Below are positions 13,144-24,857 of a DNA stretch of 64,000 nucleotides, in pieces (position 1 is the first letter of the stretch; each line of letters opens with the position of its first letter). A model generated the notes under the pieces. The model searched no databases. It worked only from the letters and a program-made list of their open reading frames with translations, and was not told the DNA's origin. The position numbers and the translations under genes are program-made. The DNA is from Plectrocnemia conspersa (Eukaryota; Arthropoda; Insecta; Trichoptera; Polycentropodidae), in the NCBI GenBank assembly GCA_009617715.1, contig VTFK01000188.1, forward strand, positions 1 through 64,000. Direction: 5' to 3'.

Positions 13144-13797
13144 TAGGGATTCCAATCCCGGGATCCCGAATCCCGGGATCCCGAACGATTTTCAATACCC
13201 GATGAGTCCCGGGATTATAAAACATAATCCCGAATTTTTCGGATTGGTTGATTTATCAAGCACAATCGAATTATTATTGACAACATCGTTATATTTCGTG
13301 TACAAACTTGCGCGAGTTGCACGTGTCATCTGTGAATCTTTGAGGCTGTGAGTCTGAACGTGCTTTTTCAGCAGCAGGCTGCTTAGGAACCAAAATAAGA
13401 TCAAGGCTAAACGATAAAACACTTGATGCTTTGATGTTACTTCGTGAGTTTTATTCAAAATAATGTTTTCAATTAATTGTGTCTATGAATGTACATACCT
13501 ATGTACATTCATTGTCAAAAGTTCATTTTTTTCTTCTCAAATAAATATATAACCTTCCCTTTTTTATTTTTATTATATTATTTTCTATTTTAAGTCCAAG
13601 ACTAAAATTATACGTACTTTATACATTGTACGTTATAAAAACAGATGTAAAAATATATTGTATTATTCATTTTAAATTATTTTTATCGAAAAAATAACAT
13701 GAAAATTATCCCGGGACTGGTCCCGGGATCCCGGGATCGACGAAATTCAATACCGAAATCCCGGGATCAAAATTTTAGCCCGGGATTGGAATCCCTA
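13144..13797. mobile_element. non-autonomous hAT element, 654 bp, with perfect 8-bp duplication
   Basis: The element begins TAGGGATTCCAATCCCGGG and ends with the reverse complement, giving near-identical terminal inverted repeats of about 19 bases. It is bounded on both sides by the exact 8-bp duplication ATCTAGAC, the hallmark of hAT-superfamily transposition. Both ends carry repeated ATCCCGGGATC motifs, which are subterminal repeats likely to bind transposase. The interior holds an 88-codon frame on the minus strand (13,192-13,458) with no recognisable transposase motif, so the element probably moved with enzyme from a related full-length copy. The intact duplication suggests a fairly recent insertion. 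Confidence 0.9.
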
Positions 13798-13805
13798 ATC
13801 TAGAC
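13798..13805. repeat. right target-site duplication, ATCTAGAC
   Basis: Exact copy of 13,136-13,143, directly after the right end of the hAT-like element. Confidence 0.85.
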
Positions 13806-15596
13806 TGAATGCGCTAATATTAAAAACCTGTCCAATCTACAAAGTGACATATATTGAATATAAATTAAAATAAACATGATAATTTATATAGATGTCACTG
13901 ATTCTCAGACTGAAAATTCTGGTGATTAATACTTACTTGTAAGTATATATTCATTATGTCTAATTGATTTACCCATTTGGTATAAATTTATTTAAAAATA
14001 ATAATAAGTACACACGTTAAACTAAAAATGTGTCACTTGATATGAAAATATTTCATTAAGAAACATATTGTACAAAAACCGGATAGTGGCAAATTGTTAA
14101 TAGTGAAAAATTTACAAAAAAATAATTGTATATTTTTTTCTAAAATAGGTTAAGGATCCCTGCATTTTAATATGGGCTATGCCATAGACTTGACGAAACA
14201 TGGCACAGGAGTTGTGTCACCGGACAGTAACTCAATTGTCAACGTTTATTCCATGTCCAATTATTATTTTGTAATTTATAAAATAAGTCTGTAACATCTA
14301 CTATGTGAGCTAATCCGTTATATAAATAATATAGGAAAGGTCAAACATTTTAGCTAAATGTGATAATTATGGGGAGCGTGAGTATCAGAGGCGTTATCGT
14401 TCACGACCAGTAATATATTCTTAAAACAAACAATTCACTTAATAGAATCGTTGATAACAAAATAAGTGATTATGATTAAATATATTATGAAGTATAATCC
14501 TTATTTTTTAATATTTATTTTTGATAAGGTTTTTACGTAGTCACTAAAATATGTTTAAGATTTTTCAACCTTCTACTGTCATGGACAAAATGAACGTGAA
14601 TAAATCACTGAAAGATAAAACGTTCCAGTAAAATGATTATGCAATCATTACTGTGCGCGGCTCATAATACATTCTAAAAACAACCAGAGTAGTGCTAAAA
14701 AGTTGATGAAACGATATCATAATTAAATCAAATATATCTGATTGAGATGTATACATCCAAATATTTGATATATAAAGAAAGTATATTTGCATTAAGATTT
14801 GTCAAATGACAACCTAACACGAGCAACATGTTCTCAAGAGTTACGTTCAAGAAGAGACACTACTTGAATATAAAAATACTGTAGTTAATAAATATAGATT
14901 TAAACCTATGTTTGATAGGATAATACAATTGCGGTGTTAATTATAAAGGGCCGTAAAATAACTGGTTTAGGTCTTAAAAGGTTTCAGTTGCGCCTGCGGT
15001 AAAAAAAATGCTCTACCTGAGCATCGCGCCCGAATGTCAATCAAGTTTTTTTTCTATCTATACCATGAACATTTAAAAAGTAAATGATTCTCACCTAAAA
15101 CTGAGAGACTGAGTCGATCGGGCCTCTGTTGTTCCATCTGCCTGGCAGCTATGGTGTCCATATTTTTTTTTCAAGTCACAAGTGGTAGCATTTCACATAC
15201 ACAAGATTTGATGATAAGCAAGTAGCTAATAAACTGGTGCACAATCACTGTTTACAACATTTCGGTGGGTGAACTGTTCGCGAATAATGTTCGGCGCTCA
15301 CGAGTGCGCGCGCAATGTTTTTGACAGCGACGACAGAGTGCGATGATGACGGAAACACCCGCGATGCAACGCGACGAACACTGTTCGGTACACTGACTCA
15401 CACCACCTTCATTCAGGGAGACGCCGACGCCCCCACTCCTACACACCTCTTCCTCGTATCGGGCTGGTGCCCGCTACACGTTCGATACCAAGAGCAACAC
15501 ATAAGTAATTTTACAAAGTTGATCAAGATGTATTAATTTTTTTTAGTATATACATATATATGTATATGAATTAAATACATACAATTCATTTGTTTT
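13806..15596. other. non-coding DNA; CG-rich block at about 15,240-15,490
   Basis: The first 1.4 kb is AT-rich and featureless. The block at 15,240-15,490 is CG-rich and open on both strands (15,252-15,446 minus; 15,315-15,536 plus), with no recognisable protein. It could be a promoter-like island or part of a repeat. It adjoins the Helitron relic but does not match Helitron protein. Confidence 0.4.
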
Positions 15597-16099
15597 GATA
15601 ATTTACTACTTCATCTTGATTCATAACAGTATCTACTGATTTATAAGTATATGTTTCTTCTAGTACCACATGTAGAATGATGACGTTAATAACATTTACA
15701 TAAACACTTTTTTATCTAATATTGCACGTTCACTACACCATTGATCGCTTTTGTAATATGGTATCATTTGTGATACCATAAAAATCGGTTGGTAATTTAA
15801 TGCAGCTTGTTGATTCATCAACTAATTTGCCATTTCTCATATTCAATAATTGTTTTGAAAACGTTCTGCAGAAGCATCGTTTTTTCAATTGAACATGCAC
15901 GTAAATTTATTACATTGTCTCCACAAATTTGATGCTTTTAAACACGCACTCAGTTCATCAACTGGTATTGAACGTCGTAATTACCCGCTAATAATATTAC
16001 ACATATCGTTCCACGTAAATATTGCAATGTTCGATCCAATGCAATTGATATTTCTACGATTACTAATATTTTATCGTTTTGCTGGCATTGCTATGCAAC
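15597..16099 (-). pseudogene. Helitron PIF1-like helicase remnant
   Basis: Read on the minus strand across several frames, this matches the ordered blocks of Helitron helicases. First comes CIAMPAKR, then ALDRTLQYLRG, then the Walker-B-adjacent VILLAGNYD in place of the family's L-L-A-G-D-F-R-Q. Next are IPVDELSACLKASNLWRQ, NDASAERFQ, KLVDESTSCIKLP and SERAILD, and finally YKSVDTVMNQDEVVNY. Multiple frameshifts and stops separate them, and the Q of the GDFRQ motif is displaced, so the gene is dead. The Walker A end, the Rep domain and the Helitron termini (5' TC, 3' hairpin CTRR) are not seen. The order and number of matching blocks make the family call secure. Confidence 0.85.
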
Positions 16100-16316
16100 A
16101 ACGACAACAAAACATCATAAAATCAATAATAACAATTGAATAAAATTTTTTTTATTAAATATACTTTTAAAATCCCCGAATGGCAAAATGGTTCTGTATT
16201 AATTCAATTTATTACACCGTATGTATACATATTTTGCACGGTTTGACTCACATGTCATTACTCATTATACCAGAAATTTGCGACACATTTAAACAATAAT
16301 TAGAACGGCAGCGACC

Positions 16317-16324
16317 ATCTAAAG
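16317..16324. repeat. left target-site duplication, ATCTAAAG
   Basis: Eight bases abutting the CAG terminus of the following hAT element, repeated exactly at 16,948-16,955. Confidence 0.85.
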
Positions 16325-16947
16325 CAGTGATTCCCAAAGTGGTCTTTATTGATCCCCAAGGGTCTATGATAACCTGCAAGGGGTCTACGTCAGCGAAAAA
16401 AAATTTGCGGGTCCATGAAATAAAAATGGGGGTCCACTGAAGTATATCTCAACAACCACTGATAGTACCTATCTACTTACATTATAATCTTATAAAATAA
16501 AGACATATACATTATTTATAAAAGTACCTATGAAGTATGTTTATAAAATTGTGTAAGTTGTAGGATGTAATCATTCGCTTTGTGGTCGCAATACATTTTG
16601 AACTTGTAAAAACCTGCACATAATGATATACCACCGTAATTCTCAAAAAAATATCGACCCCTAGGGGTCGACGACGACCTGCAAGGGGTCCATGTCAGTG
16701 AAAAATAAAATTGGGGATCCATGAGATGTAAATGTGGGTGACTTTATTTTTGGCTTTCAATGAATGGAATAATCCACATACACAGATAGTAAAAATCTTT
16801 CAAAGTGAGTAGCACAAAACCAGCTGTCAAAAACACATTTGAAGTTGATGAATTTGCAAAAAATCAATATAAAGCAAGCAGGGGGTCTACCCAAAACCGA
16901 AAAACATGTCAAGTGGTCTACGAGACAAAAAAGTTTAAGGACCTCTG
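16325..16947. mobile_element. non-autonomous hAT element, 623 bp, with perfect 8-bp duplication
   Basis: The left end is CAGTGATTCCCAAAGTGG and the right end, on the opposite strand, is CAGAGGTCCTTAAACTT. These are the CAG-starting termini of the hAT superfamily. Exact 8-bp duplications ATCTAAAG flank it. Inside, a block with CCTGCAAGGGGTCTACGTCAG (about 16,374-16,440) is repeated, diverged, at about 16,660-16,736 (CCTGCAAGGGGTCCATGTCAG), giving an internal duplication of subterminal sequence. No transposase frame is present, so it is a deletion derivative or MITE. Confidence 0.9.
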
Positions 16948-16955
16948 ATCTAAAG
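16948..16955. repeat. right target-site duplication, ATCTAAAG
   Basis: Exact copy of 16,317-16,324 after the right hAT terminus. Confidence 0.85.
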
Positions 16956-17131
16956 CTTAATTTATGGGTGTATGTGACGGAATGCGAGTATTAAATACTA
17001 AATTAAGATATATTTAAACAAAGAAAAATTCGACGGCGGGGATGAGACATCATGATATGACGTCAAAATTATAGAACGACGACGAACATCTAAATCTTAA
17101 TTTATTCAGAGAAAAAAATAGACGGCGTTGA

Positions 17132-17654
17132 TATAAATAAATATCAATAAATTGTAGTTAAATAACTATCAATAAACTTATACATGTTTTGCCTTAAAAC
17201 AATTTCGAAGTACAAAGTGTAGGTGTCATGTTTTTTTTATTGTAATTTGGTAATTATCATGCAGAATAAACTGAAGAAACATAACTGGTAGAATTTAAAC
17301 ATACACTTTATTTTATGTTTAGAGCAATTCAAAACTAATTGGATAAAAAAAATGAAACCAACCAATGCTATGAAAACTGCAATAAACACTACTTATTGTA
17401 TTGTTTATTCTAGCAGTGCTCAAATGCAGATAATTATTAATGGGAATTATGTTGTTAATTAAACTTAGCATAACCCTTTATAAAAATTTTAGGGATATTT
17501 TAAATAATATTTTCTTTAATAAATTTAAATTATATTTAAAAAAAAATTGTAGTGATTTATACACAAGTTTTGTCAAGAGACGTGCCAGACACGAATCTGA
17601 AGTCCTGTGAAGTCCATTGAACTATAGCTAGCAGCTGTTTACAAAGGGGTCCGA
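17132..17654. other. AT-rich spacer
   Basis: No exon or repeat terminus recognised. Confidence 0.5.
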
Positions 17655-17791
17655 AAAATTTATCGCCCCAATTCACCGCCGGCAATTAATTGCTAGCAGT
17701 TTACCTCCGCGTCAATTGATCGCATAAACAATTTATAGCCAGTAAACTGCTAGCGATTTATTACTGGCTGTGAATTGCGGGCGATAAATGT
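17655..17791. mobile_element. foldback element with arms of about 47 bases
   Basis: The left arm starts ATTTATCGCCCCAATTCAC and runs to GCTAGCAGTTTA. The right arm is its imperfect reverse complement, from TAAACTGCTAGC to GAATTGCGGGCGATAAAT. A loop of about 40 bases separates them, so the whole could fold into one long hairpin. There is no coding capacity. It could be a small MITE or a static inverted repeat. Confidence 0.7.
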
Positions 17792-17858
17792 TTCTATACT
17801 CGTCTCCGCGAAGATATACGGTTTGCATCATAAGATTCCATATCGAGCTCGACGGTTT

Positions 17859-18300
17859 ACCGTTACATTCTAATTAGAATCCACTACTATTTGCCTCTCA
17901 GCCATACACCGTGGGGGTGTTACCCTGCACTTTTAAAGAAATATTTACCATTTTATTTTTATTATATAATAATGCTCTTTTCTTATAATAAATATAAATA
18001 TTTTATTGGTTTTGGAAACAAAAGTAGTAGGAACACATTTAATAATGACTATAATAATTATATTTATTTAAAGAAATTCTGCTCAAAATAAAAAAATCAG
18101 ATACATAAGTAGCAAAATTATGGAATAAAGTTAGTGGTATTGTAGGTTAATCAAATTTATTCATTTAACAATCCAGAACTGACGCCGATCCCCTAGAAAT
18201 AAAAGTGGGAGGGGTGTCGCATGCAACGAAGAAAGAGATAAAGCATGCTCTTTCGTGTAACGGTATTTCGTCCAGATGACATGAGAATCTTATGAAGCTT
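17859..18300. repeat. tandem duplication, unit 1 (442 bp)
   Basis: The unit opens ACCGTTACATTCTAATTAGA and includes GGGGGTGTTACCCTGC, AATAATGACTATAATAATTA and AACGAAGAAAGAGATAAAGC. The same order recurs in the next unit, offset by 442 bases. There is no recognised protein or terminal inverted repeat. Confidence 0.85.
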
Positions 18301-18715
18301 ACCGTTACATTCTAATTAGAATCGACTTTTGCCTCTAGCCATATACCTTGGGGGTGTTACCCTGCGCTTCTAAAGAAATATTCACTATTTTATTTTTATT
18401 ATATAATAATGCTCTTTTCTTTTAATAAATACAACTATTTTATGGCTTTTGGAAACAACAATAGTAGGAACACATTTAATAATGACTATAATAATTATAT
18501 TTATTTAAAAAAACTTTGAAATTCTGCTCAAAATTAAAAAATCAGATACATAAGTAGCAGGTTAATCAAATTTATTCATTTAACGATCCAGAACTGACGC
18601 CGATCCCGTAGAAATAAAAGAAGGAGGGGTGTTGCATGCAACGAAGAAAGAGATAAAGCATGCTATTTCGTGTAACGGTACTTCGTCCAGACGACATGGT
18701 AATCTTATGAAGCAT
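18301..18715. repeat. tandem duplication, unit 2 (about 415 bp)
   Basis: Diverged copy of the preceding unit with small indels, including loss of a stretch near GGAATAAAGTTAGTGG. It ends with ATCTTATGAAGCATACGG, the counterpart of the first unit's ATCTTATGAAGCTTACCG. CATAAGATTCCATATCGAGC just before unit 1 may be an inverted or partial trace of the same sequence. Confidence 0.85.
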
Positions 18716-20640
18716 ACGGTTTACATACACATCGACTCTTGGACTACTACTCCGTTTCAAGAACTTCTTTGCTATGCGGACTTCTTCAACCTCAGACTTA
18801 CGTCTTGATTCCTGTTCGAGCAATCTCCTCCAAAACACGCAACGCAAAGCTCTACTTTCGACACAAACGCTTCAAATTCATAATTAAAAACTGAACCATA
18901 AAAATAAGTTAAAAGTTATTCAATGCAAATCATATTCTGTCATAATTAAAAATGATGTAGCGCAAATAAATATTTGAGTATTTTGTCAAAGCAAAAGTAT
19001 TTGAAAACGACGTATTTTGACAAATAATTAAATAAGAAAATCAACGATATTGAAATCCAAATAATGTAAATTCTACAAATAAATTTAATTATCTTACCTT
19101 TGTGGCAAAAATATTTTTTGTGAAATTTAAAACTAGTTTTTTATATCCAAATTTTATGAAAATCTAACCAGACGACTTTAATGTGAATTTTTTATTTTTA
19201 TTTTCTTAAATATGTCTAACGTGTGTGGGCTTCTAAAGCGTTATCGCAACACAAGATAATCGCACATTTCATCCGAGACCTGTTGATGAGCGTTTACGCT
19301 ATAAACACGCTCGAAACGCTTAAAACGTGTAAAAAAACATAATAATAACAAAAAAAAAAATATATTGTTATGTATTTATAAGCACTAAATATTACCACTG
19401 TCCCCGTAATGACTCTTATAGAGCTGTTGATTCATTCACAACTCTTTGTCTAAAATAATCGTAAACGCTCCAAACATTTTTATCATCAATCTTCTTATAA
19501 GTGTATTTCTTTTTGTTAGAGACTGAGTATGTGGCATACCTACGCGTTCCCAGGACCTTTCCAGCCGCGTACTTCCCAATAAAAATTCATCCCACTAATT
19601 AAACATATACGTGAGCACACGTCTGCCATTTGAATGTCTAAAAACTTTAACTACCATAAAAAATCTACTCAGAATTGCTAATTGGTATTCGAATCCAGTT
19701 TTTGGATCGAATCGATTTATTATCAATTTATTACTCAAAAAGCGCTAGTGAGTGGTGTTTTTTATGTTAAACTTTTTAATCGATGGCGCGTGTCGATGGA
19801 ATCTTGAGTGAATAATGCGAATTATTATATTTTATTCTTCGTTTAACATTTAACTGTATATTTTATATAATTCATTCGCAAAGCATTGAAAGCATACTTA
19901 TGTACATACATACACCAAACAATAAGGATTGTTATGGCTGTATAATTTTCATGGGACCCATATCGTATATCAACGTGTTCGAATGGTTCAATTATGTTTT
20001 GTGTGGTCTGACGCTTGCGAGCTACGATTAAAATCAAATTTTGCCAAAATAGGGGTCCATTCGGTAACATGATATTTGCAAAACAAAGCACGAAGATCTC
20101 TTAGGGGAGATAACTATAATTAGACCTTGATATTGGGCTCGTATGAAAAAAGTATTTAATCATACGATCTCGTATATTAATCGATGGTATCCGAATATCA
20201 GAAACCTTACTGTTTATTTGAATAATCATAAAATTTGAATAGCGTTCTTAACATAAAGGTTACAACCTACAAATCCCTTTAAAAATACCATTTCTTAAAA
20301 AGTGAGATCTGTACATCGATTACCTCGAGTTTTAATTGGGTAACTTTACAATTGTCTACTTACAAAAAAGATAATATATTATATATGAACATATGTATTG
20401 TGTACGAGTATATGTCACAAAATTTTCATTAGTTTTAAAAATAATGTATTGCTGTAACTGCTTTTATGACTGGTATTTCCTTAAGACGATATTTTATAAT
20501 ATGAGAGTTTTATATCATGTGCAACCAAAATTACCTAATTTTTACTTAAAACTATCGTTTTATAAAAAATCAAATATTTTATTATGCGAAAAGTAAAAAT
20601 ACGGGTTTGTACGTACTCGGAGTAAGGCTCAAAATTGGGT
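18716..20640. other. non-coding DNA; short exon-like frame at 18,720-18,847
   Basis: On the minus strand 18,720-18,847 reads an open, charged segment (LLEQESRRKSEVEEVRIAKK) that continues into unit 2 of the tandem repeat. It has no splice signals I can defend and no known domain. The remaining DNA is AT-rich, and short frames at 19,843-20,091 and 20,393-20,596 look like chance. Confidence 0.4.
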
Positions 20641-21020
20641 CTTTCGATAAGACAATGGTCAGTGCTCACATATATTACATACACACCAGATGATAGTGTC
20701 GGTAAGACGAACAGGTTTATGAGTAGTCCGTTATCCTTTGTGTGCTGTTTCGCCGGTGCATTGTATATCATTTGTCGGGCGGGCCAGTGTCGAGTTGTGA
20801 AGTCGTGACCCTAGCGCTTTCCCAGGTGCGACCCTTCCAGACAATGGCCCCGGGCGACCCGTGTTTCACCTGCAAAACCATTTCCCGTGACAAAACACCG
20901 ACTCTGTTCCTTATAGCTCAATAATACGATGCATATTATTAACTGCGCCAAATATAGCCAAAGAATTCGCTTCACCCTTCTTGCCACACGCGAGTCACGC
21001 TTTTCGAACAGAATGTTCAA
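20641..21020. other. less AT-rich block, no gene recognised
   Basis: The block is CG-richer with open frames on both strands (20,742-20,924 plus; 20,811-21,020 minus), neither with a domain. Simultaneous opening of both strands is expected in GC-rich islands, so I do not call a gene. Regulatory sequence is possible. Confidence 0.4.
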
Positions 21021-23294
21021 GTAATAACATCACATTCAAAACTAACTAATTTCAACCGACAACATTGACATTTAAAACAATATAAATGTAAAAATAAATC
21101 ATTTAAAATTGTTCGACGTTCCTTAAAAAATCGTTCAATGATATCTTGATGTAAAAGCAATAATCAAAACGAAAGGTATTCACGGATTCGTTACGCAGTA
21201 AGCAATATCCTAGTGAAAGGAACTGCTCGCATGAATTATTATAGTAATATGCTGTTAAGATATTAAGTTTGATAATTATCTACGATCTTTACATTAAACA
21301 TTTAAGAAAAATAGTAGCAAAATTATTTTTAGTTTTCTTTTAGTTGAGGATTTTAAAGAAGCAAGGCATGAATAACAATGAAAACAGAGATAAGTTAAAA
21401 AACCATATCATAAAAAAGGCCTTACTAAATAAATATATTCGTAAGTACTTAGAGCATGTCTCGTTAAACAAGCGAACGCTTTGAACTCTGTAAATGGAAC
21501 CTCTTCAACGTTTTTAGGACATTTATTTTATTATATTGCACTTTCGAAACCCCTTGTTTTGAGATTGTAAATACATATTTCACAATGCTCGATTATTAGA
21601 AATTATTTTATGGTTGTAATTGGTGCTTTTACATTTTGCATTTATGCAGGTAATCAAAGTGAAAATTATTATTATACCAATATATAATAATAACAACACT
21701 AACAGATTAACTTGTATTACGTTATAATCTGAAATAAAATAATATGTTGAATATGATGAAAGTGCAAACCGATACAATTTAAGTGCAAACTTCAAAAGTA
21801 TATTAGATTTTTTTGTAAAGAAAAAAAATGTTTATGCACATACTTATTTGTAAACATTTAGCTAAACTTATAATAGTTCTGTAACTATCTTATAAATAAA
21901 AGCTTTAGAAACTTCTGGATATTTTTTTGAATGAATTCATCATTGACAACAGATGGTCTTCGACTTGTTTCTAATGTCACTTCTTATTACTTGAAATTTA
22001 AACGATTTTGCTTATTCATAACATCTGTCCTAACCGTGTCAGGGGTGTTAATTTTTGTTTTTTATTCAAAGTTTGTTGTTATTTATTTTTTTATTCAACT
22101 TTTTTTATGCAGTCTTCAAAAAACTTTTGTGAATAGAATGTTTATCGTTAGTATATTCTATGACCAAAATACGCAGAATTCGTTCGTTAAACGACATAAA
22201 ATATTGAAAGGGCAACCCTTTATTATCGTCTAACGCTTATCTCAAAAAAAATAGGCGTGCGTCGCAATTTTTGTATTTGAAAAAGTTCGTGTATTTGTTA
22301 TTTCAAGATGCAAAGATTTTATTATAGTCAATTCAATAATACAAAATGTAATTTATATGCAAATCCGCACAAAAAACGCCATTATTAGCTAATGTACATA
22401 TGTACTAAAATTTTGATAAAATTATATATTCAAAATGTTTCATTAATTTTGCTGAATCAACTCAATCGCAGTTTATCTTAATTCTGGTGAATTGAAATAA
22501 TATATAATAATAATGAAAAATGTAATAATAAATTAAACATTTTTCTTTTTACGCCCTTACTCATTAGTAATTTGCACAGCATATTTTATAAAATTATGAA
22601 AGTATATAATGATTAATTAAAAGAATTATTTTAAACCAATAATTATTTTTAAATTAAATATTAATTTACAGACAATTAATTGATTAAATAAAATATATTT
22701 ATAAAAATCGAGAAAAAAATTATAAATATATTCGAATAATTGAAAACCTTAGCCTAGATGCTGTCCTGAAATTCTGCAAGATCCATCTCAAAACATCAAT
22801 TTGCATCATTTAGAAACCATTTAATTCCAAAATACTATAGAGTACTACATCTGAATACTTAATTATTTTAATTAAGTTGTTAATTGTGTTCGAATCTTCT
22901 AAATTGATTAAATTTTTCGATGAACTGGTCAAGTACCGAGTTTACATGTTAATACTTTATATGTATGGGCTCCATTTCATTTTGTACAGTTGCGCTGGAT
23001 ATCGCAAAATTATTTTATACTTGAGGAATTTTGCTTTACAATTTATTAAATTTTAGTCTATACATCTCGCATAAAATATTACGTTTAATTTTAAAAGCTT
23101 TTATGTATCTAAACATAACGGTAATACTTTTGTCAAAACCTTGTAATTTTAAGTTCAGTTCATTTATATAAACAGAGAAATCTTTAAAACACATCAATGT
23201 GTTGACCCACTTAGGTTCATTGAGCTAAGGAAAGTTTGCCAAATTTGTTTTCTCAAGAAATACCGTAATCTATATAAAGCACTCTATAATTCGC
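21021..23294. other. AT-rich DNA, nothing recognised
   Basis: The longest frame (21,931-22,233 plus, 100 codons) is dominated by F, L, I, V and K, as expected for random AT-rich sequence, and matches no family I know. A TATA-like and start-like arrangement before it is not distinctive. Confidence 0.45.
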
Positions 23295-23531
23295 TCAAGT
23301 ACTTTTTCTCGGCTCAGTCACTTCGCTTTCTGTAAAAGCACGGAAACGCGCTTTTGTTACAACTGACATCAAATCACTTAATCCTTTGTATTCTGCCTTG
23401 ACACACAACACCTGATGGATAATGCAATGATAATGCAATAATGCAGTTTTCATAAACAATTTCACAAACCCCACATTTTTTACCACAATATTGGGTGTCT
23501 CATATGTCATCATTGACACATCTTTTGACAT
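23295..23531 (-). pseudogene. hAT transposase fragment (ZBED/SCAND3/GTF2IRD2-like)
   Basis: The minus-strand frame contains KNVGFVKLF, then HYHCIIHQVLCVKAE and LSDLMSVVTK. Transposase-derived ZBED/GTF2IRD2-type proteins share the order G-F-x-x-L, (T/H)-x-H-C-I-I-H-Q-x-x-L-C-x-K, then V-M-x-x-V-x-K. This is the region just after the DGAPAM-type catalytic aspartate block. About 78 codons are open, then the family resemblance is lost. No other part of the enzyme and no termini are visible nearby. It is related in type to the longer relic at 38,002-39,250. Confidence 0.65.
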
Positions 23532-24698
23532 ATTGTTTCTATAACAACCTTACATATTTTATTGACGGATTATCAACTCTCATTGTAAGACCATCGATCT
23601 ACGCTCAATAACAATAACTGTTCTTGAGCGAAAACCATCCACTAACGACGCGTTTTTAACCACCCGTATATGATGCGTCGCAAAATGCCTCGGCTTATCT
23701 TTGGTACGCGTTTCATAGATTTACGATCACTGTTCTAATGCTTTAAGCTCCAAAGTGGATGTTCAAGTGTAAATGTCAATAATGACAGTCAGAGAAAGTC
23801 TCTTAGGAAGTGATTGTTGATTGTCCGCAATCCCGTAAAACCCCATAAAATATATATTTTTCTAACCATTTTTGTAAGACAGCCAATTACAAAAATCTTT
23901 TCGGAATCATGGCGGGTACTTTGACATTTTAAAATTTGAAAACCCGTACTTGGAAAAAACTGACTTTATCATCAAGGTTTATGATTTAATAATATTATAT
24001 TAAGAAAGTCATGCCTATAAATTTAGCTAAAAGCTTTTTGAGCTTTCATAAACTTGCCGATTTATTCCCTTCACTGGGTGATCCAATTGTTCAATAGAAA
24101 TGTGGTTCAATTAATGAACGCGACACATAATTTATATATGAATAATTATTAACAGTTGGAACGGACCATGCTATTGTATATATTTATATAAATGTGTTGG
24201 CTAAGGTTAAAAAACCAAAAAAAAAAACGGATCTAATACTAAGTTACCATTTTAAACACATTCAAAGCACAACATTGCTGCCTGGTAAACCTAACTAAAA
24301 CGGCAGTAAAAATCGCTTAAACCGAGTAAAAATGTACTATTCGCATTGATTATGTATTTATAGACGTTAAGGTTAAAGTCCCAAATTAGACATTAACAGT
24401 TTATCAAATCGTTAATTTAACACAGAAACGAAGAGGTAACACAATTACGAATTAGTCAAACGAATAAATGCCCGAACCGTTCTGTAATTCGGTGCCGTAA
24501 ACTTTCAAACTGGATACATACGTAAATCTCTTGAACGTCGTTATTTATTACACGACTTTTACGGTAGCTACTTAAACCATACACACAAGTGCTCACGGAC
24601 AGTAACGAAGCCGTTAAGTTCATTACGGGCGCACCTTTGTAATAATAAGGAGAGAGAAAAAACCTAGTGACGTAATTGAATAACGATCTGTCGAACGC
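23532..24698. other. non-coding DNA, mixed composition
   Basis: A somewhat less AT-rich stretch at about 23,580-23,830 and another at 24,400-24,700 carry no exon-like frame. Confidence 0.45.
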
Positions 24699-24857
24699 CG
24701 TGATTTGTCATCGGATAATGATATATGATTTTGCGAAAATTACGGGAAAACTTTCGCGGAGAGCGGATTAACGATTGCATATTTTCGCGGCGATAATCAC
24801 CTGTCATCAAATGGCGCCGGGTAATTTTAAAATTTATTAACTGTATAAGAAAGTTTA
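24699..24857 (+). repeat. direct repeat A (partner at 27,207)
   Basis: Shares with 27,207-27,379 an ordered series: GTGA(T/C)TTGTCA, ATGxTATA, TTTTGCGAAAATTAC, GAAAxCTTTC, CGATTGxATATTTTCGCG, GATAATCAC and GGCGCC. Most of the block is conserved with scattered substitutions. The function is unknown. Confidence 0.7.

Larger units (their letters stand above)
16301..17131. repeat. degenerate tandem pair interrupted by a hAT insertion
   Basis: The segment TAGAACGGCAGCGACCATCT (16,301-16,320) recurs at 17,072 as TAGAACGACGACGAACATCT. Both are followed by TAA(A/T)-x-CTTAATTTAT once the inserted hAT is ignored, and later by AGAAAAAxxTxGACGGCG (17,022 and 17,111). The unit is therefore duplicated in tandem, and the hAT element at 16,325 landed inside the first unit. 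Confidence 0.6.

Noticed and set aside
21931..22233. 100-codon plus-strand frame as a membrane protein
   Set aside because: Its hydrophobic content follows from T-rich codons in AT-rich DNA; no start context, splice signals or family match.
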